A DNA stretch of 64,000 nt from Caulobacter sp. SL161 (GTDB lineage Bacteria > Pseudomonadota > Alphaproteobacteria > Caulobacterales > Caulobacteraceae): contig NZ_JAPPRA010000001.1 in assembly GCF_026672375.1 (NCBI RefSeq), positions 3,844,001-3,908,000 of the forward strand. The letters are read 5' to 3'. The first letter of the stretch is position 1, and every line of letters starts with the position of its first letter. Shown in pieces: positions 53,283-60,464 of the stretch. A program made the translations under genes and the position numbers. The notes under the pieces are model-generated. The model made no database searches and had not been told where the DNA came from. It saw only the letters and a list, made by a program, of their open reading frames with translations.

Positions 53283-53734
53283 GCCTGCCCCCCGCCGCTA
53301 ACCAGCTTCTGCGCCGCGCTTTTGAAGGCGTCAGCCGCCTCGAGCGCTTCGCGCGCGGCGACCTCACGCGCCAACCGATCGCCACCACGCTCGAGAGCCT
53401 CGAACATGGCGTTGACGGCCTCGTTACCCTCGCGGACCGCCGTCTTCATGCTGGCGGCGACCTCGGCGGCTCCGGCCGACGCCATCGAGGCGCGCTCCAG
53501 GCGCATGGCGTAGGCGGCTAGCATCGGCGGATCACCGCCACCGGCCGCGATGAACGCCGCGTCCAGACGAAAGGCGTCTTCGATCGTCGGCAGGGCGCCG
53601 GTGTCCGGATCGGACCAGTTGCGCACGGTCCGCTCGGCCTTGCCGACAGCTTCGGCCGCAACCGGATAGGTGAGGAAGCCGCCGATCGTGGCGACGGCGT
53701 CCTGAAAGCTCGCGGGGACGCGACGCTTGGTCAT
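53279..53734 (-). CDS. Phage regulator with N-terminal HTH, first leftward gene
   Basis: The 151-residue protein starts MTKRRVPASFQDAVATIGGF. The N-terminal segment LTYPVAAEAVGKAERTVRNW looks like a helix-turn-helix, followed by alanine-rich helices (about 70-150). It is the first gene of the leftward early operon and may be a CII-like or replication regulator. The frame extends upstream to 53947 but that part has no protein-like composition; ATG 53734 is preferred. Confidence 0.65.
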   Translation of the reverse strand: MTKRRVPASFQDAVATIGGFLTYPVAAEAVGKAERTVRNWSDPDTGALPTIEDAFRLDAAFIAAGGGDPPMLAAYAMRLERASMASAGAAEVAASMKTAVREGNEAVNAMFEALERGGDRLAREVAAREALEAADAFKSAAQKLVSGGGQA

Positions 53735-53931
53735 GCCCAGCTCCGAATGTTGAGGAAGGGGATCGCGCCGCTGGCGAGGCGGATGCCAGCGGCGCGCGCG
53801 ATGACGAGAAGAAGGCGGGGACCCGTCACGCGATGGCGGGGCCGGCGTTGCAAAGCAGCGCGCCGACCGCAAACGACGTGTCCGCCCGGCGAGGCTACAA
53901 GCCTGATGGCGCCTGCAACCGGAGGGACAAG
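53735..53931. promoter_or_regulatory. Divergent early promoter region (leftward early operon / rightward small genes)
   Basis: This 197-base gap separates the leftward early operon from rightward genes. It contains half-sites resembling the repressor operator (TTGCAAAG at 53848-53855 and CGCAAACG at 53868-53875), so it may be a second repressor-controlled promoter region. No clear -35/-10 pair was seen. A GGAGGG ribosome-binding site lies before the 53932 gene. Confidence 0.4.
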
Positions 53932-54171
53932 ATGAATGACCTGACAATCATCAAGGGCCAGATCGAGGCCCTTGCGCACGCCAGCGCGATCCTGCTGGGC
54001 GCTCGCATCCGACACCTGACGCCTGGCGAAGCCGCCACGGCCTGCCGTGTGTTCGCGACCCCGCTGACCGATCCGACACCAGCCGACGATCCGGCCCGGC
54101 GCGGCGTCATGCTGGACACGCTGGGCGACATCGCCGAGCGCGCCCTGATGTTGAGCAGGCCCGTCGGATGA
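53932..54171 (+). CDS. Small hypothetical phage protein
   Basis: The 79-residue helical protein (MNDLTIIKGQIEALAHASAI) has a strong GGAGGG ribosome-binding site six bases upstream. No domain is recognised. It is the first rightward gene of the early right arm. Confidence 0.6.
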   Translation: MNDLTIIKGQIEALAHASAILLGARIRHLTPGEAATACRVFATPLTDPTPADDPARRGVMLDTLGDIAERALMLSRPVG

Positions 54172-54298
54172 CCCGGCGGAAATACAGCGCGAGCGAGTTT
54201 GCCACCCACCCGTCAACTCTGGTTCGACGGCAATGTGTCGCGGCGTCGCACCATGCAAATTAACGTCCAATTCCACGGCCACGCTGTATGCGGTGGCC

Positions 54299-54514
54299 AT
54301 GATCGACGAACCGACTACACGCCCGTCCGACGAGTTTCGCGCCTTGACGATCCTGGCCTTGGCGCTTGCCGAAACCCTTGGCCAGCAAGGCCAGGGCGAG
54401 AAGTTCCTGGTGAACCTGATGCGCGTGATCGAAGACCAGCGCCCGACAGCGCCCGACGGCGACCGCGCCATCATTTGGGCCGACAAACTCTCGAACGAGT
54501 TGCTGATCAGATAG
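54299..54514 (+). CDS. Small hypothetical phage protein
   Basis: The 71-residue protein (MIDEPTTRPSDEFRALTILA) is mostly helical and acidic. An ATGCAAATT about 45 bases upstream of its ATG resembles a repressor half-site. No family is recognised. Confidence 0.5.
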   Translation: MIDEPTTRPSDEFRALTILALALAETLGQQGQGEKFLVNLMRVIEDQRPTAPDGDRAIIWADKLSNELLIR

Positions 54515-54571
54515 CCTGCGACTTGACCGCGAGCGCGCAGTGTGCAGCATCCGCAACCGTTGGGGGTGTGT

Positions 54572-54931
54572 ATGCCGCGTACGCGTTTCGATGTAGCGAA
54601 GATCTGCGACCCGACGCCGGTCGGGACAAGATCGATGGCGGTGAAGGCCAACCTGGAGGCATCGATCTCGCCCGCGAACGACCCCGTCGACTTCACGAGC
54701 GCATACATGGTGCTTGTCGACAGACTGCTCAGCGACGTAGCCGACAGCGACGCCAGCGAGTGCGCCCGCATCGTTCGAGCCATCACGCGCCGCTCGCTCA
54801 AAGAAACACCGAAAGGGCGCGCGACGCTGCGACGCGCGCCGCATTTGGCGACCGCCGAGGCGGTGTCCAGGCGCGTCTTGAAGGCGCGCTGCGAAGCGTG
54901 CCCTCGGATCTGCCAGTCTCCACTGAGATAG
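54572..54931 (+). CDS. Hypothetical basic phage protein (start uncertain)
   Basis: The frame encodes about 119 residues (MPRTRFDVAKICDPTPVGTR), with a helical centre SAYMVLVDRLLSDVADSDAS and an Arg/Ala-rich end. A later ATG at 54635 is an alternative start. Antisense frames are also open here, but they give low-complexity protein. It lies just before the convergent XRE gene. Confidence 0.4.
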   Translation: MPRTRFDVAKICDPTPVGTRSMAVKANLEASISPANDPVDFTSAYMVLVDRLLSDVADSDASECARIVRAITRRSLKETPKGRATLRRAPHLATAEAVSRRVLKARCEACPRICQSPLR

Positions 54932-54935
54932 GACA

Positions 54936-55124
54936 TCAATCCCTCTCAGCCGGAAGCCATGCGCTCGGCGGAATGCCCAGCTCGCGCTCAATCCGAACCG
55001 CCAGCTCAAGCGACGGCGTGCGCGCGCCGCTCACAAGCTGCGAAACGTAGCCCTTGGAAATGCCAAGCGACCTCAGCTTCTCGCCAAGATCCTCGCTCGA
55101 CCGGGTGAGGTTTGCGGTTTCCAT
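54936..55124 (-). CDS. Small XRE/Cro-CI-type repressor
   Basis: The 62-residue protein is essentially one helix-turn-helix: SEDLGEKLRSLGISKGYVSQ, LVSGARTPSLELAVRIEREL, then GIPPSAWLPAERD. I start at ATG 55124, which leaves the operator at 55133-55149 immediately upstream; the longer frame to 55175 would put coding over the operator. It is divergent from the XRE gene at 55219. One of the pair should be the lysogeny repressor and the other Cro-like. Confidence 0.8.
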   Translation of the reverse strand: METANLTRSSEDLGEKLRSLGISKGYVSQLVSGARTPSLELAVRIERELGIPPSAWLPAERD

Positions 55125-55132
55125 GACCGAGG

Positions 55133-55177
55133 GTTTGCATATTGCAAACTCTTTGGCAACCCGTGCGGTTTGCAACC
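55133..55177. promoter_or_regulatory. Repressor operators between the divergent XRE genes
   Basis: GTTTGCATATTGCAAAC (55133-55149) is a 7-3-7 palindrome and lies nine bases upstream of the leftward XRE start. GGTTTGCAACC (55167-55177) is a second, partial site. The same 17-mer occurs in inverse orientation at 56102-56118. A TTGGCA at 55153-55158 may be a -35 element. Confidence 0.8.
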
Positions 55178-55218
55178 TGCGTGACGACGCGAAGGTGCCC
55201 GTACGTCAAACTGCGAAC

Positions 55219-55539
55219 ATGGAAAGCGCCGACAAGCCCCTGCACCACCTTCGCGACTGGCGGAACTTCAGAGGCCTGTCTCAGGAGGACCTGGCGGAGC
55301 AGATCGGAACAACCAAGTCCGTGATCAGCCTGCTGGAGACCGGCGAAAGGCAGTTATCGCCTAAGTGGCTTTTCCGACTGGCACCGGTTCTGAAAACCAA
55401 GCCCGGCGCCATCATCGATCACAATCCCTATGACCTTCCGCGCGACGTAATCGACATCTGGCTGGAGATCGCCGAGGACCAGAGACCTCAGGCGATGAAG
55501 GTGCTCGAAACCTTCCGGAAGGCCGCCTCCGACCGCTAG
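55219..55539 (+). CDS. XRE-family repressor/Cro-like regulator
   Basis: The 106-residue protein begins MESADKPLHHLRDWRNFRGL. The helix-turn-helix is SQEDLAEQIGTTKSVISLLE, then TGERQLSPKWLFRLAPVLKT. A C-terminal segment (PRDVIDIWLEIAEDQRPQAM, about 75-95) is helical and may dimerise. No self-cleaving LexA-type peptidase domain is present, so induction would need another route. It is divergent from the 62-residue XRE gene and followed by the membrane-anchored gene. Confidence 0.85.
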   Translation: MESADKPLHHLRDWRNFRGLSQEDLAEQIGTTKSVISLLETGERQLSPKWLFRLAPVLKTKPGAIIDHNPYDLPRDVIDIWLEIAEDQRPQAMKVLETFRKAASDR

Positions 55540-55563
55540 GCGGCTACAAACAAGGCTCTCAAT

Positions 55564-56043
55564 ATGAGACCGCTGCAATTGAAAGCACGGAAAGAAGTTA
55601 TCCGAACAATTGCACTCTTGTGTTTGCTGGCGGCAACTCTCTTCTTGGCCTACGGCCGAAACGACGCCGATCAGACAGATAGCCACTTAGAAAAGGTGCT
55701 GGCTGAAAGTCCCGATCTCGCTGAACTGAGAGCTGATCGCGCCCGCAAGGAACACCAACTAGACCTGGAAGCCAGCCGAGGCATAAACGGCATCACGCTT
55801 TGCGCCGCGGGCATCAGCCGCGCGCAACGCGCTTTCGTTGGCGCTTGGGACCTTAGCTACGTTCACGGAAACGCCCCCGAGGTGGTGCGCGACGCGATGC
55901 TTCCGACCTTCAATTGCCCGGTCAAGACCAGCGAAGCAGCAGGCACCCTTACCGTAACAGCCGGCTGCATGGATCGAAGCGACTTCTATTGCGCCGAACC
56001 TCGACGCCTAGTCATTGGCAGCTCGGAGCAAAATCGCCGATAG
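55564..56043 (+). CDS. Membrane-anchored accessory protein (moron candidate)
   Basis: The 159-residue protein has one N-terminal membrane segment (TIALLCLLAATLFLAYG, about 15-31), a charged helical stalk (about 40-75) and a C-terminal domain with cysteines (CAAGISRAQ, NCPVKTSEA, GCMDRSDFYC) that could form disulfides in the periplasm. Its DNA is richer in A and T than neighbours. Placed between the repressor and the early promoter, it is probably expressed in the lysogen. Superinfection exclusion or a change of the cell surface is a reasonable guess, not shown. Confidence 0.65.
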   Translation: MRPLQLKARKEVIRTIALLCLLAATLFLAYGRNDADQTDSHLEKVLAESPDLAELRADRARKEHQLDLEASRGINGITLCAAGISRAQRAFVGAWDLSYVHGNAPEVVRDAMLPTFNCPVKTSEAAGTLTVTAGCMDRSDFYCAEPRRLVIGSSEQNRR

Positions 56044-56050
56044 CCGCTCC

Positions 56051-56119
56051 AACTGCAAACCGCCGGGTTCGCAGTTTGCAAACTTTTTGTTTGACGACAG
56101 CGTTTGCAATATGCAAACG
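56051..56119. promoter_or_regulatory. Operator cluster and probable rightward early promoter
   Basis: Three GTTTGCA-type sites lie upstream of the 56231 gene: a half-site (56051-56060), AGTTTGCAAACT (56073-56084) and GTTTGCAATATGCAAAC (56102-56118). TTGACG at 56091-56096 sits between the last two, as a -35 element covered by repressor would. The -10 element is not clear. Confidence 0.75.
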
Positions 56120-56230
56120 CTATGGTCACCCGCACCGGACGAGCGAGCACACGGGGTGTTCGTCTGGGACTGGAAGGGCGTTGAGAACCGATTTCGGTTC
56201 CCGATCGCTCCGGTGCGGTCAAAGGCCGTC

Positions 56231-56626
56231 ATGTCGTCGTCCGTTGCGCCCGAAACACCCGAACGCCGTTCGGCTGAGGTCATCTCCCTCACCGAATGGG
56301 CGGCCTCCCGTCGCCGTAGCGAGCCACCGAGCTGGGATCAGCACGCGCTCGACTTGCAACCCTATCAGCGTGACGCATTGGCGTGGCTGGAGCGCCAGGA
56401 CGCGCTGAACACCAACGACCTTTGGGCTGCGCAAGCCGCGACGGCCTATCTCGGCGACCGCATTGCCCTGCCCGCTGCGGCGATCGAGGCCGCGTTCGAC
56501 GCGAGGACCGGCCGCTTCGATCTCCCGGCCTATGTGGCCAACGCCCTTGATGGCGCGCCGGCCGTCCTGCCGCTGCCGCAACCGCCCGCCGGCATGATCG
56601 CGCGCTTGCTGCGGAGGCTGCATTGA
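56231..56626 (+). CDS. Hypothetical protein, first gene of the rightward early operon
   Basis: The 131-residue protein starts MSSSVAPETPERRSAEVISL; the rest (ALAWLERQDALNTNDLWAAQ, AAATAYLGDRIALPAAAIEA-like helices) has no domain I recognise. The upstream part of the frame overlaps the operators, so the ATG at 56231 is preferred. A palindrome copy lies at codons 11-14. The stop overlaps the next ATG (TGATG). Confidence 0.65.
   Translation: MSSSVAPETPERRSAEVISLTEWAASRRRSEPPSWDQHALDLQPYQRDALAWLERQDALNTNDLWAAQAATAYLGDRIALPAAAIEAAFDARTGRFDLPAYVANALDGAPAVLPLPQPPAGMIARLLRRLH
56260..56272. repeat. 13-bp palindrome CGAACGSCGTTCG, copy 12
   Basis: Exact copy about 30 bases inside the first gene of the rightward early operon, read as E-R-R-S. 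Confidence 0.88.
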
Positions 56627-56913
56627 TGGCCGACGACGCCCAAGCCACCGCCGACGCCGTCCGCGCCGCTTGCGCCCGCCGCGTCCGCGATCTGCTGCAA
56701 AAACGCGTCGGCGCCGGGCGCGAGGATCCTCGCCGCGCGCTGTCGGATGAGGCCAGCATCGCCAACGACTGGAAGGCCGACAGCTTCGACAGGCTCCAGC
56801 TCGTGCTCGACATCGAAGAGACCTTCGACATCGGCGTCAGTGACGAGGAGGCCGAGACGATCGACACGATCGACGCGGCGGTCACCCGCATCATGTCGGG
56901 GGCCTGGACGTGA
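56626..56913 (+). CDS. Acyl-carrier-protein-like protein
   Basis: The C-terminal 55 of 95 residues look like an acyl carrier protein. ASIANDWKADSFDRLQLVLD and IEETFDIGVSDEEAETIDTI align with the bacterial ACP core (ADSLD-LV-EE-FD-DEEAE-I-T). The phosphopantetheine serine is kept in the motif D-S-F (Ser53; usually D-S-L). An N-terminal extension of about 40 charged residues is not typical. No fatty-acid or polyketide genes are adjacent, so it may modify a protein or tap host acyl metabolism. GGAGG lies before the ATG. Confidence 0.78.
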   Translation: MADDAQATADAVRAACARRVRDLLQKRVGAGREDPRRALSDEASIANDWKADSFDRLQLVLDIEETFDIGVSDEEAETIDTIDAAVTRIMSGAWT

Positions 56914-57239
56914 ACATCACCGTGATCGCTCCGGAAAAGCGCGACGTGCTGTTCCACCTGACGCCCTTCGCCAAGGGTTGCGCCAGTGCAGCGGCCAGCG
57001 ACCGCAAGCGCCGATACCTTGTGACCAGCCGCCGCCCCGGCCAGGCCATTCACGCCTTGCTGACGCGACTGGAGCGCGCACCCGACGAGGTCGAGATCTC
57101 GCCCTGCGGCGCGACCGAAACCGCGATCCACCCGATCGGCAGGCCCCACGAGCCCTACGCCTTCGTCTGGGAGGGCCTAGCCTTCGACGAAGTGGCGACC
57201 GCCCTTTCCAATCTCAGAGCCGCAAGGACCACCCGATGA
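56910..57239 (+). CDS. Hypothetical early phage protein
   Basis: The 109-residue protein (GTG start, overlapping the upstream stop as GTGA) begins with ITVIAPEKRDVLFHLTPFAK. It has an alpha/beta feel, but no family is recognised. It is coupled to the ACP-like gene, so the two may act together. Confidence 0.65.
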   Translation: MNITVIAPEKRDVLFHLTPFAKGCASAAASDRKRRYLVTSRRPGQAIHALLTRLERAPDEVEISPCGATETAIHPIGRPHEPYAFVWEGLAFDEVATALSNLRAARTTR

Positions 57240-57427
57240 CGCGCTGGCGCGAAGGCGACGCCGCGCGCGTCGTCGACCTGACCGACCTGAAGATGCCCGG
57301 CAAGGGACGCCCGCCCTTCGCCAAGGACGACATCGTCCGGGTTCGACGCGCCTCGCCCGACGGCAAGCGTCTGGTTCTGGACACGCACACGGGCTGGTTT
57401 TCCGCCCACCGCTTCAAGCCGCTCTAG
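57236..57427 (+). CDS. Small hypothetical phage protein
   Basis: The 63-residue protein (MTRWREGDAARVVDLTDLKM) looks like a small beta-barrel: RPPFAKDDIVRVRRASPDGK then LVLDTHTGWFSAHRFKPL. It overlaps the upstream stop as ATGA. No family is assigned. Confidence 0.65.
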   Translation: MTRWREGDAARVVDLTDLKMPGKGRPPFAKDDIVRVRRASPDGKRLVLDTHTGWFSAHRFKPL

Positions 57428-57436
57428 GAGCATCCC

Positions 57437-59677
57437 ATGTCAGCCCTGACCGTCATGGCGTTGGAAAACGCCGACATTCTGCGCGCCCTTAGGTCATCGA
57501 AGTTCGAGACCGTCAGCGATCTTGCGCGCACCCTCGAACGCGACCCCAGCAATCTGCGGCGCAGCCTGACCCGGATGGCCGACGACGGCCTGCTGTCGCT
57601 GGCCAATCTGTCGCCGCTGGACGCCAGTCTGACGCTGGCGGCTCAAGCTGCTCTTGAGGCCCTGGACCGGGCCGACGGCGCCGACGTCGCCGCAGCGCCC
57701 GCTGGCTATGTCGCCCTCCGTCACGACCAGATCTTGCCCGATCCGGAGAACGCGCGCACCAGCTCGGGCCTGTCGACGTCATCCATCTTCGAAATGGCCG
57801 ACAGCCTTGCCAACCAGGGCATGCTGCAATCGCCCGCCGTGCGCCCTGCGGCCGACGGCTCGGGCTATGTGCTGGTCATGGGCGAACGTCGCTGGCGCGG
57901 CTGGGGTCTGTTGATCGAACAGGGCCGGTGGACAGCGGACAAGACGATCCTCTGCCGCCTCGACGATGGTGACGATCTGGCGCGGCTGGAGGCCGGTCTC
58001 GTCGAGAACCTGCAACGATCCGACCTCAACAATCTGGAAGCCGCCGAGGGCTTCCTGACGCTGTCGATCCGCCACAAGCGCACCGCCCAACAGATCGCCA
58101 AGACAGTCGGCTGGAACGAGCGAACCGTTCAGATCGCGCTCAAGGTCGCCAAGGAAGCCACTGAGGCCGACAAGCAGAAGTACCTCGAAAGCGAGGCCAC
58201 CTATGCACTTGCCAAGGAAACCGGCGAAGCGGGCGTCAAGCGCACCTTCACCTGGGAAGACCTTCGCGAGACGGTCAAGACGCCCAAATGGCGCCAGGTG
58301 CTGGACAAGCGTAGCCGCGTCTCGCTGCTGGTCATGGAGCTGGCCTTCAAGCAGCTCAGCGATTGCGACGGCCCCGACGGGCTGACGCGGATCTCGGTTC
58401 CGCCCGGCGGCGGCTTCTGGTCCGAGGCCGAGGATCTTGGCCTGGTCAAAGACATGCGCGTCGATCAGGCCGTGTTCGCAGGCGTGACCGACCGCGCCCG
58501 GGAATGGCTGGCCGACAACCAGTTCGACGCCGACCCCGACGCGGCGCTCAAGACGCTGCGCATCGACGCCCTGGGCTCAATGGGCGAGCGGCTGGCGTCG
58601 GACGCGGGCCGCTACGCCACCGACTTCATCAACCCGCCCAAGCCGCAACCGCCGGCGCCCGAACCCAGCCCGGAGCCGCCAACTCAGGCCTCCGACGATC
58701 GCCGCGACAGCTTCACCCGGCAGGTTCTCGCGGTCGACGGTGATGACGCTGGAGATAGCCACGAGACCGCGCCGACGATCGACGCGGCCGCAACGGCTTA
58801 TGGCGCGGCCATTGAAGAGCACGGGGCCTCTTCGCCCGAGGCCGTCGCAGGCCTAGAGGATCTGCGAGCCGCACGCGCCGCAAACAACGCGCCCTCCGCT
58901 CAAGACCCCAGCGCCCTCTACGCAGCCCTCGGCGGCAAGGCAGCCGCTCCAGCCAGCGAGGCGACGAGCGCCGTTCGCGACGAGGCGAACAATCCGGGCA
59001 ACCTGGAGGACGACGAGTTCCTGACGATCGCCGAGATCGCCCATAAGACCACGTTCGACGGCGTCGATACGCGCGGCGGCGCGATCCGTGGATGTCGCGT
59101 CTTCTCGTTCCACACCGGCCCGGGCGCCGAACTGGCCAGCCGCCTTCAGCACAAGCGCATGCTGGGCTTTGGCCAGGCCGCCAGCGGATCGGGCTTTATC
59201 GCCTATCTGACGCAGGACGCCTGGAACCTGATCGGCGAGGTTGATGATGAACGCCTCGAGGGCATGCGCCATGAGACGCTCGACACCGGCGACCTGACGG
59301 CGCTCGAGGCCTCGGGCGTCAAGTACGTGACGCCCTGGCTGGTCGATCCGGCCAAGGCCGAGGAACCGGCCCCATCCGAAGCTGCAGACTCTGACGACGG
59401 CTCGCCGTTCGCCGAAGATGAGGACGATGACGGCGAGGAAATGGACCCCCACTGGTTCGACGCCGCCGCGCACCTGGGCGGACGATGGGACTACCTGCTC
59501 GCCCTCCAGATGACCTCGCCGGCCCCGGCCGGGCTGGACGCCCCGTTCTACATCTCCGCCAAGAGCGAGGGCGAGGGCATGATCGTCGGCGAAACCCTTG
59601 CCGGGTCGGGACGCTTCAGCGACGTCAGGCTCTACCGCCGTAGCGGCAAGCTGCTGCTCCACTGGAGCGTCGCATGA
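57437..59677 (+). CDS. ParB/KorB-like protein with N-terminal HTH
   Basis: This large protein (746 residues) starts with a winged-helix segment (about 11-55: SDLARTLERDPSNLRRSLTR). A ParB N-terminal/CTPase domain follows (about 92-206), with GERRWRG (149-155, the G-x-R-R nucleotide motif) and ENLQRSDLNNLEAAEGF (190-206). Then comes the central ParB/KorB helix-turn-helix (about 215-237: TAQQIAKTVGWNERTVQIAL). The rest (about 400-746) is an acidic Ala/Pro linker and an unrecognised C-terminal domain. No ParA is nearby. It is the best candidate to bind the 13-bp palindromes. Confidence 0.87.
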   Translation: MSALTVMALENADILRALRSSKFETVSDLARTLERDPSNLRRSLTRMADDGLLSLANLSPLDASLTLAAQAALEALDRADGADVAAAPAGYVALRHDQILPDPENARTSSGLSTSSIFEMADSLANQGMLQSPAVRPAADGSGYVLVMGERRWRGWGLLIEQGRWTADKTILCRLDDGDDLARLEAGLVENLQRSDLNNLEAAEGFLTLSIRHKRTAQQIAKTVGWNERTVQIALKVAKEATEADKQKYLESEATYALAKETGEAGVKRTFTWEDLRETVKTPKWRQVLDKRSRVSLLVMELAFKQLSDCDGPDGLTRISVPPGGGFWSEAEDLGLVKDMRVDQAVFAGVTDRAREWLADNQFDADPDAALKTLRIDALGSMGERLASDAGRYATDFINPPKPQPPAPEPSPEPPTQASDDRRDSFTRQVLAVDGDDAGDSHETAPTIDAAATAYGAAIEEHGASSPEAVAGLEDLRAARAANNAPSAQDPSALYAALGGKAAAPASEATSAVRDEANNPGNLEDDEFLTIAEIAHKTTFDGVDTRGGAIRGCRVFSFHTGPGAELASRLQHKRMLGFGQAASGSGFIAYLTQDAWNLIGEVDDERLEGMRHETLDTGDLTALEASGVKYVTPWLVDPAKAEEPAPSEAADSDDGSPFAEDEDDDGEEMDPHWFDAAAHLGGRWDYLLALQMTSPAPAGLDAPFYISAKSEGEGMIVGETLAGSGRFSDVRLYRRSGKLLLHWSVA

Positions 59678-60096
59678 CCGCCGCCCCCGCAACAAGCCCG
59701 GCCGTCGATCTGATGGCCGAGGCCATCGCCGAGGCGACCTGGGCGCGCATCGAGCACATCAAACCCGGCTATCGCGCCCAACGCCGCTTCCCCACCTGGA
59801 GCAAGCTGGACGCGGCGGAACGCCAGTCCTGGCGATTGTGCGCCCGGCATGTCCTTACCGCCCTGCGGCAGGCCGGCGAGATGAACGACGGCGCGCGCCG
59901 CCTGTTGATCGCGCGCACCGTCGCCGACGCCACCTGGGAAGCCACCCGCACCGATGGCCGTCCGTCGCTGACCCCTTTCCCGACCTGGGAAACGGTCACG
60001 GCCGATCATCGCGGCGACTACATGCACATCGCGGGCGACATCATGTCCCGCGTGCGCGCCGCCAAGGCGCAAGCTCAGCAGGCGAGGGCGGCATGA
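59674..60096 (+). CDS. Hypothetical protein with an internal duplication
   Basis: The 140-residue protein contains two related halves: AEATWARIEHIKPGYRAQRR with FPTWSKL, and ADATWEATRTDGRPSLTPFP with TWETV. Each half runs ATW-x(n)-FPTW followed by a helical segment. No family is recognised. It overlaps the ParB-like gene by four bases and is co-translated. Confidence 0.65.
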   Translation: MTAAPATSPAVDLMAEAIAEATWARIEHIKPGYRAQRRFPTWSKLDAAERQSWRLCARHVLTALRQAGEMNDGARRLLIARTVADATWEATRTDGRPSLTPFPTWETVTADHRGDYMHIAGDIMSRVRAAKAQAQQARAA

Positions 60097-60332
60097 CCCA
60101 GCCCGCTCCGACCCTGGCCGACATCGTCGCCTATCACGCCACCGAGGCCGAGAACTACACCGCCAAGGCCACCGGATGGGCGCGATCGGCCGAGCTGCTC
60201 AAGACGGGCGACAGCGTCGCGAACGCCGTTCGCATCAGCCGGTTCAGCGACGCCGCCCAGCTCGCCTCCGACATCGGCGCTCGCCACGCCGAGATGGCAG
60301 CCGTGCTCAAAGCCCTGAGCGCCCGGCCATGA
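60093..60332 (+). CDS. Small hypothetical phage protein
   Basis: The 79-residue helical protein (MTQPAPTLADIVAYHATEAE) overlaps its neighbours by four bases at each end. No domain is recognised. It carries the last exact palindrome copy in the window. Confidence 0.65.
   Translation: MTQPAPTLADIVAYHATEAENYTAKATGWARSAELLKTGDSVANAVRISRFSDAAQLASDIGARHAEMAAVLKALSARP
60220..60232. repeat. 13-bp palindrome CGAACGSCGTTCG, copy 13
   Basis: Exact copy inside the 60093-60332 gene, read as N-A-V-R. Confidence 0.88.
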
Positions 60333-60439
60333 AGCGCTGGCCTCGCCTGATCGGCTGGACGCTCGCCGCAGCCGCCTCGGCCGCGCTGTGGCACGCGCTT
60401 GTCTCGCTCTTCCGTTTTTTTTCCGGCCGCCAAGGCTGA
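60329..60439 (+). CDS. Very small membrane protein
   Basis: A 36-residue gene starts with an ATG that overlaps the previous TGA (ATGA). It encodes MKRWPRLIGWTLAAAASAAL, then WHALVSLFRFFSGRQG: one membrane helix flanked by basic residues. A run of T in the gene is part of its F-F codons. Function unknown; size and overlap suggest a true early phage gene. Confidence 0.6.
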   Translation: MKRWPRLIGWTLAAAASAALWHALVSLFRFFSGRQG

Positions 60440-60464
60440 ACCCCAAAAACCTTAGGAGGCCTTG

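Noticed and set aside
53731-54939. A 402-codon leftward frame across the early control region
   Set aside because: Serine/arginine-rich with no domain; it would cover the divergent region and opposing genes with better ribosome-binding sites.
26826-60232. Palindromes explained as a shared protein motif
   Set aside because: They encode different peptides in three frames and one copy is intergenic, so coding cannot explain them.
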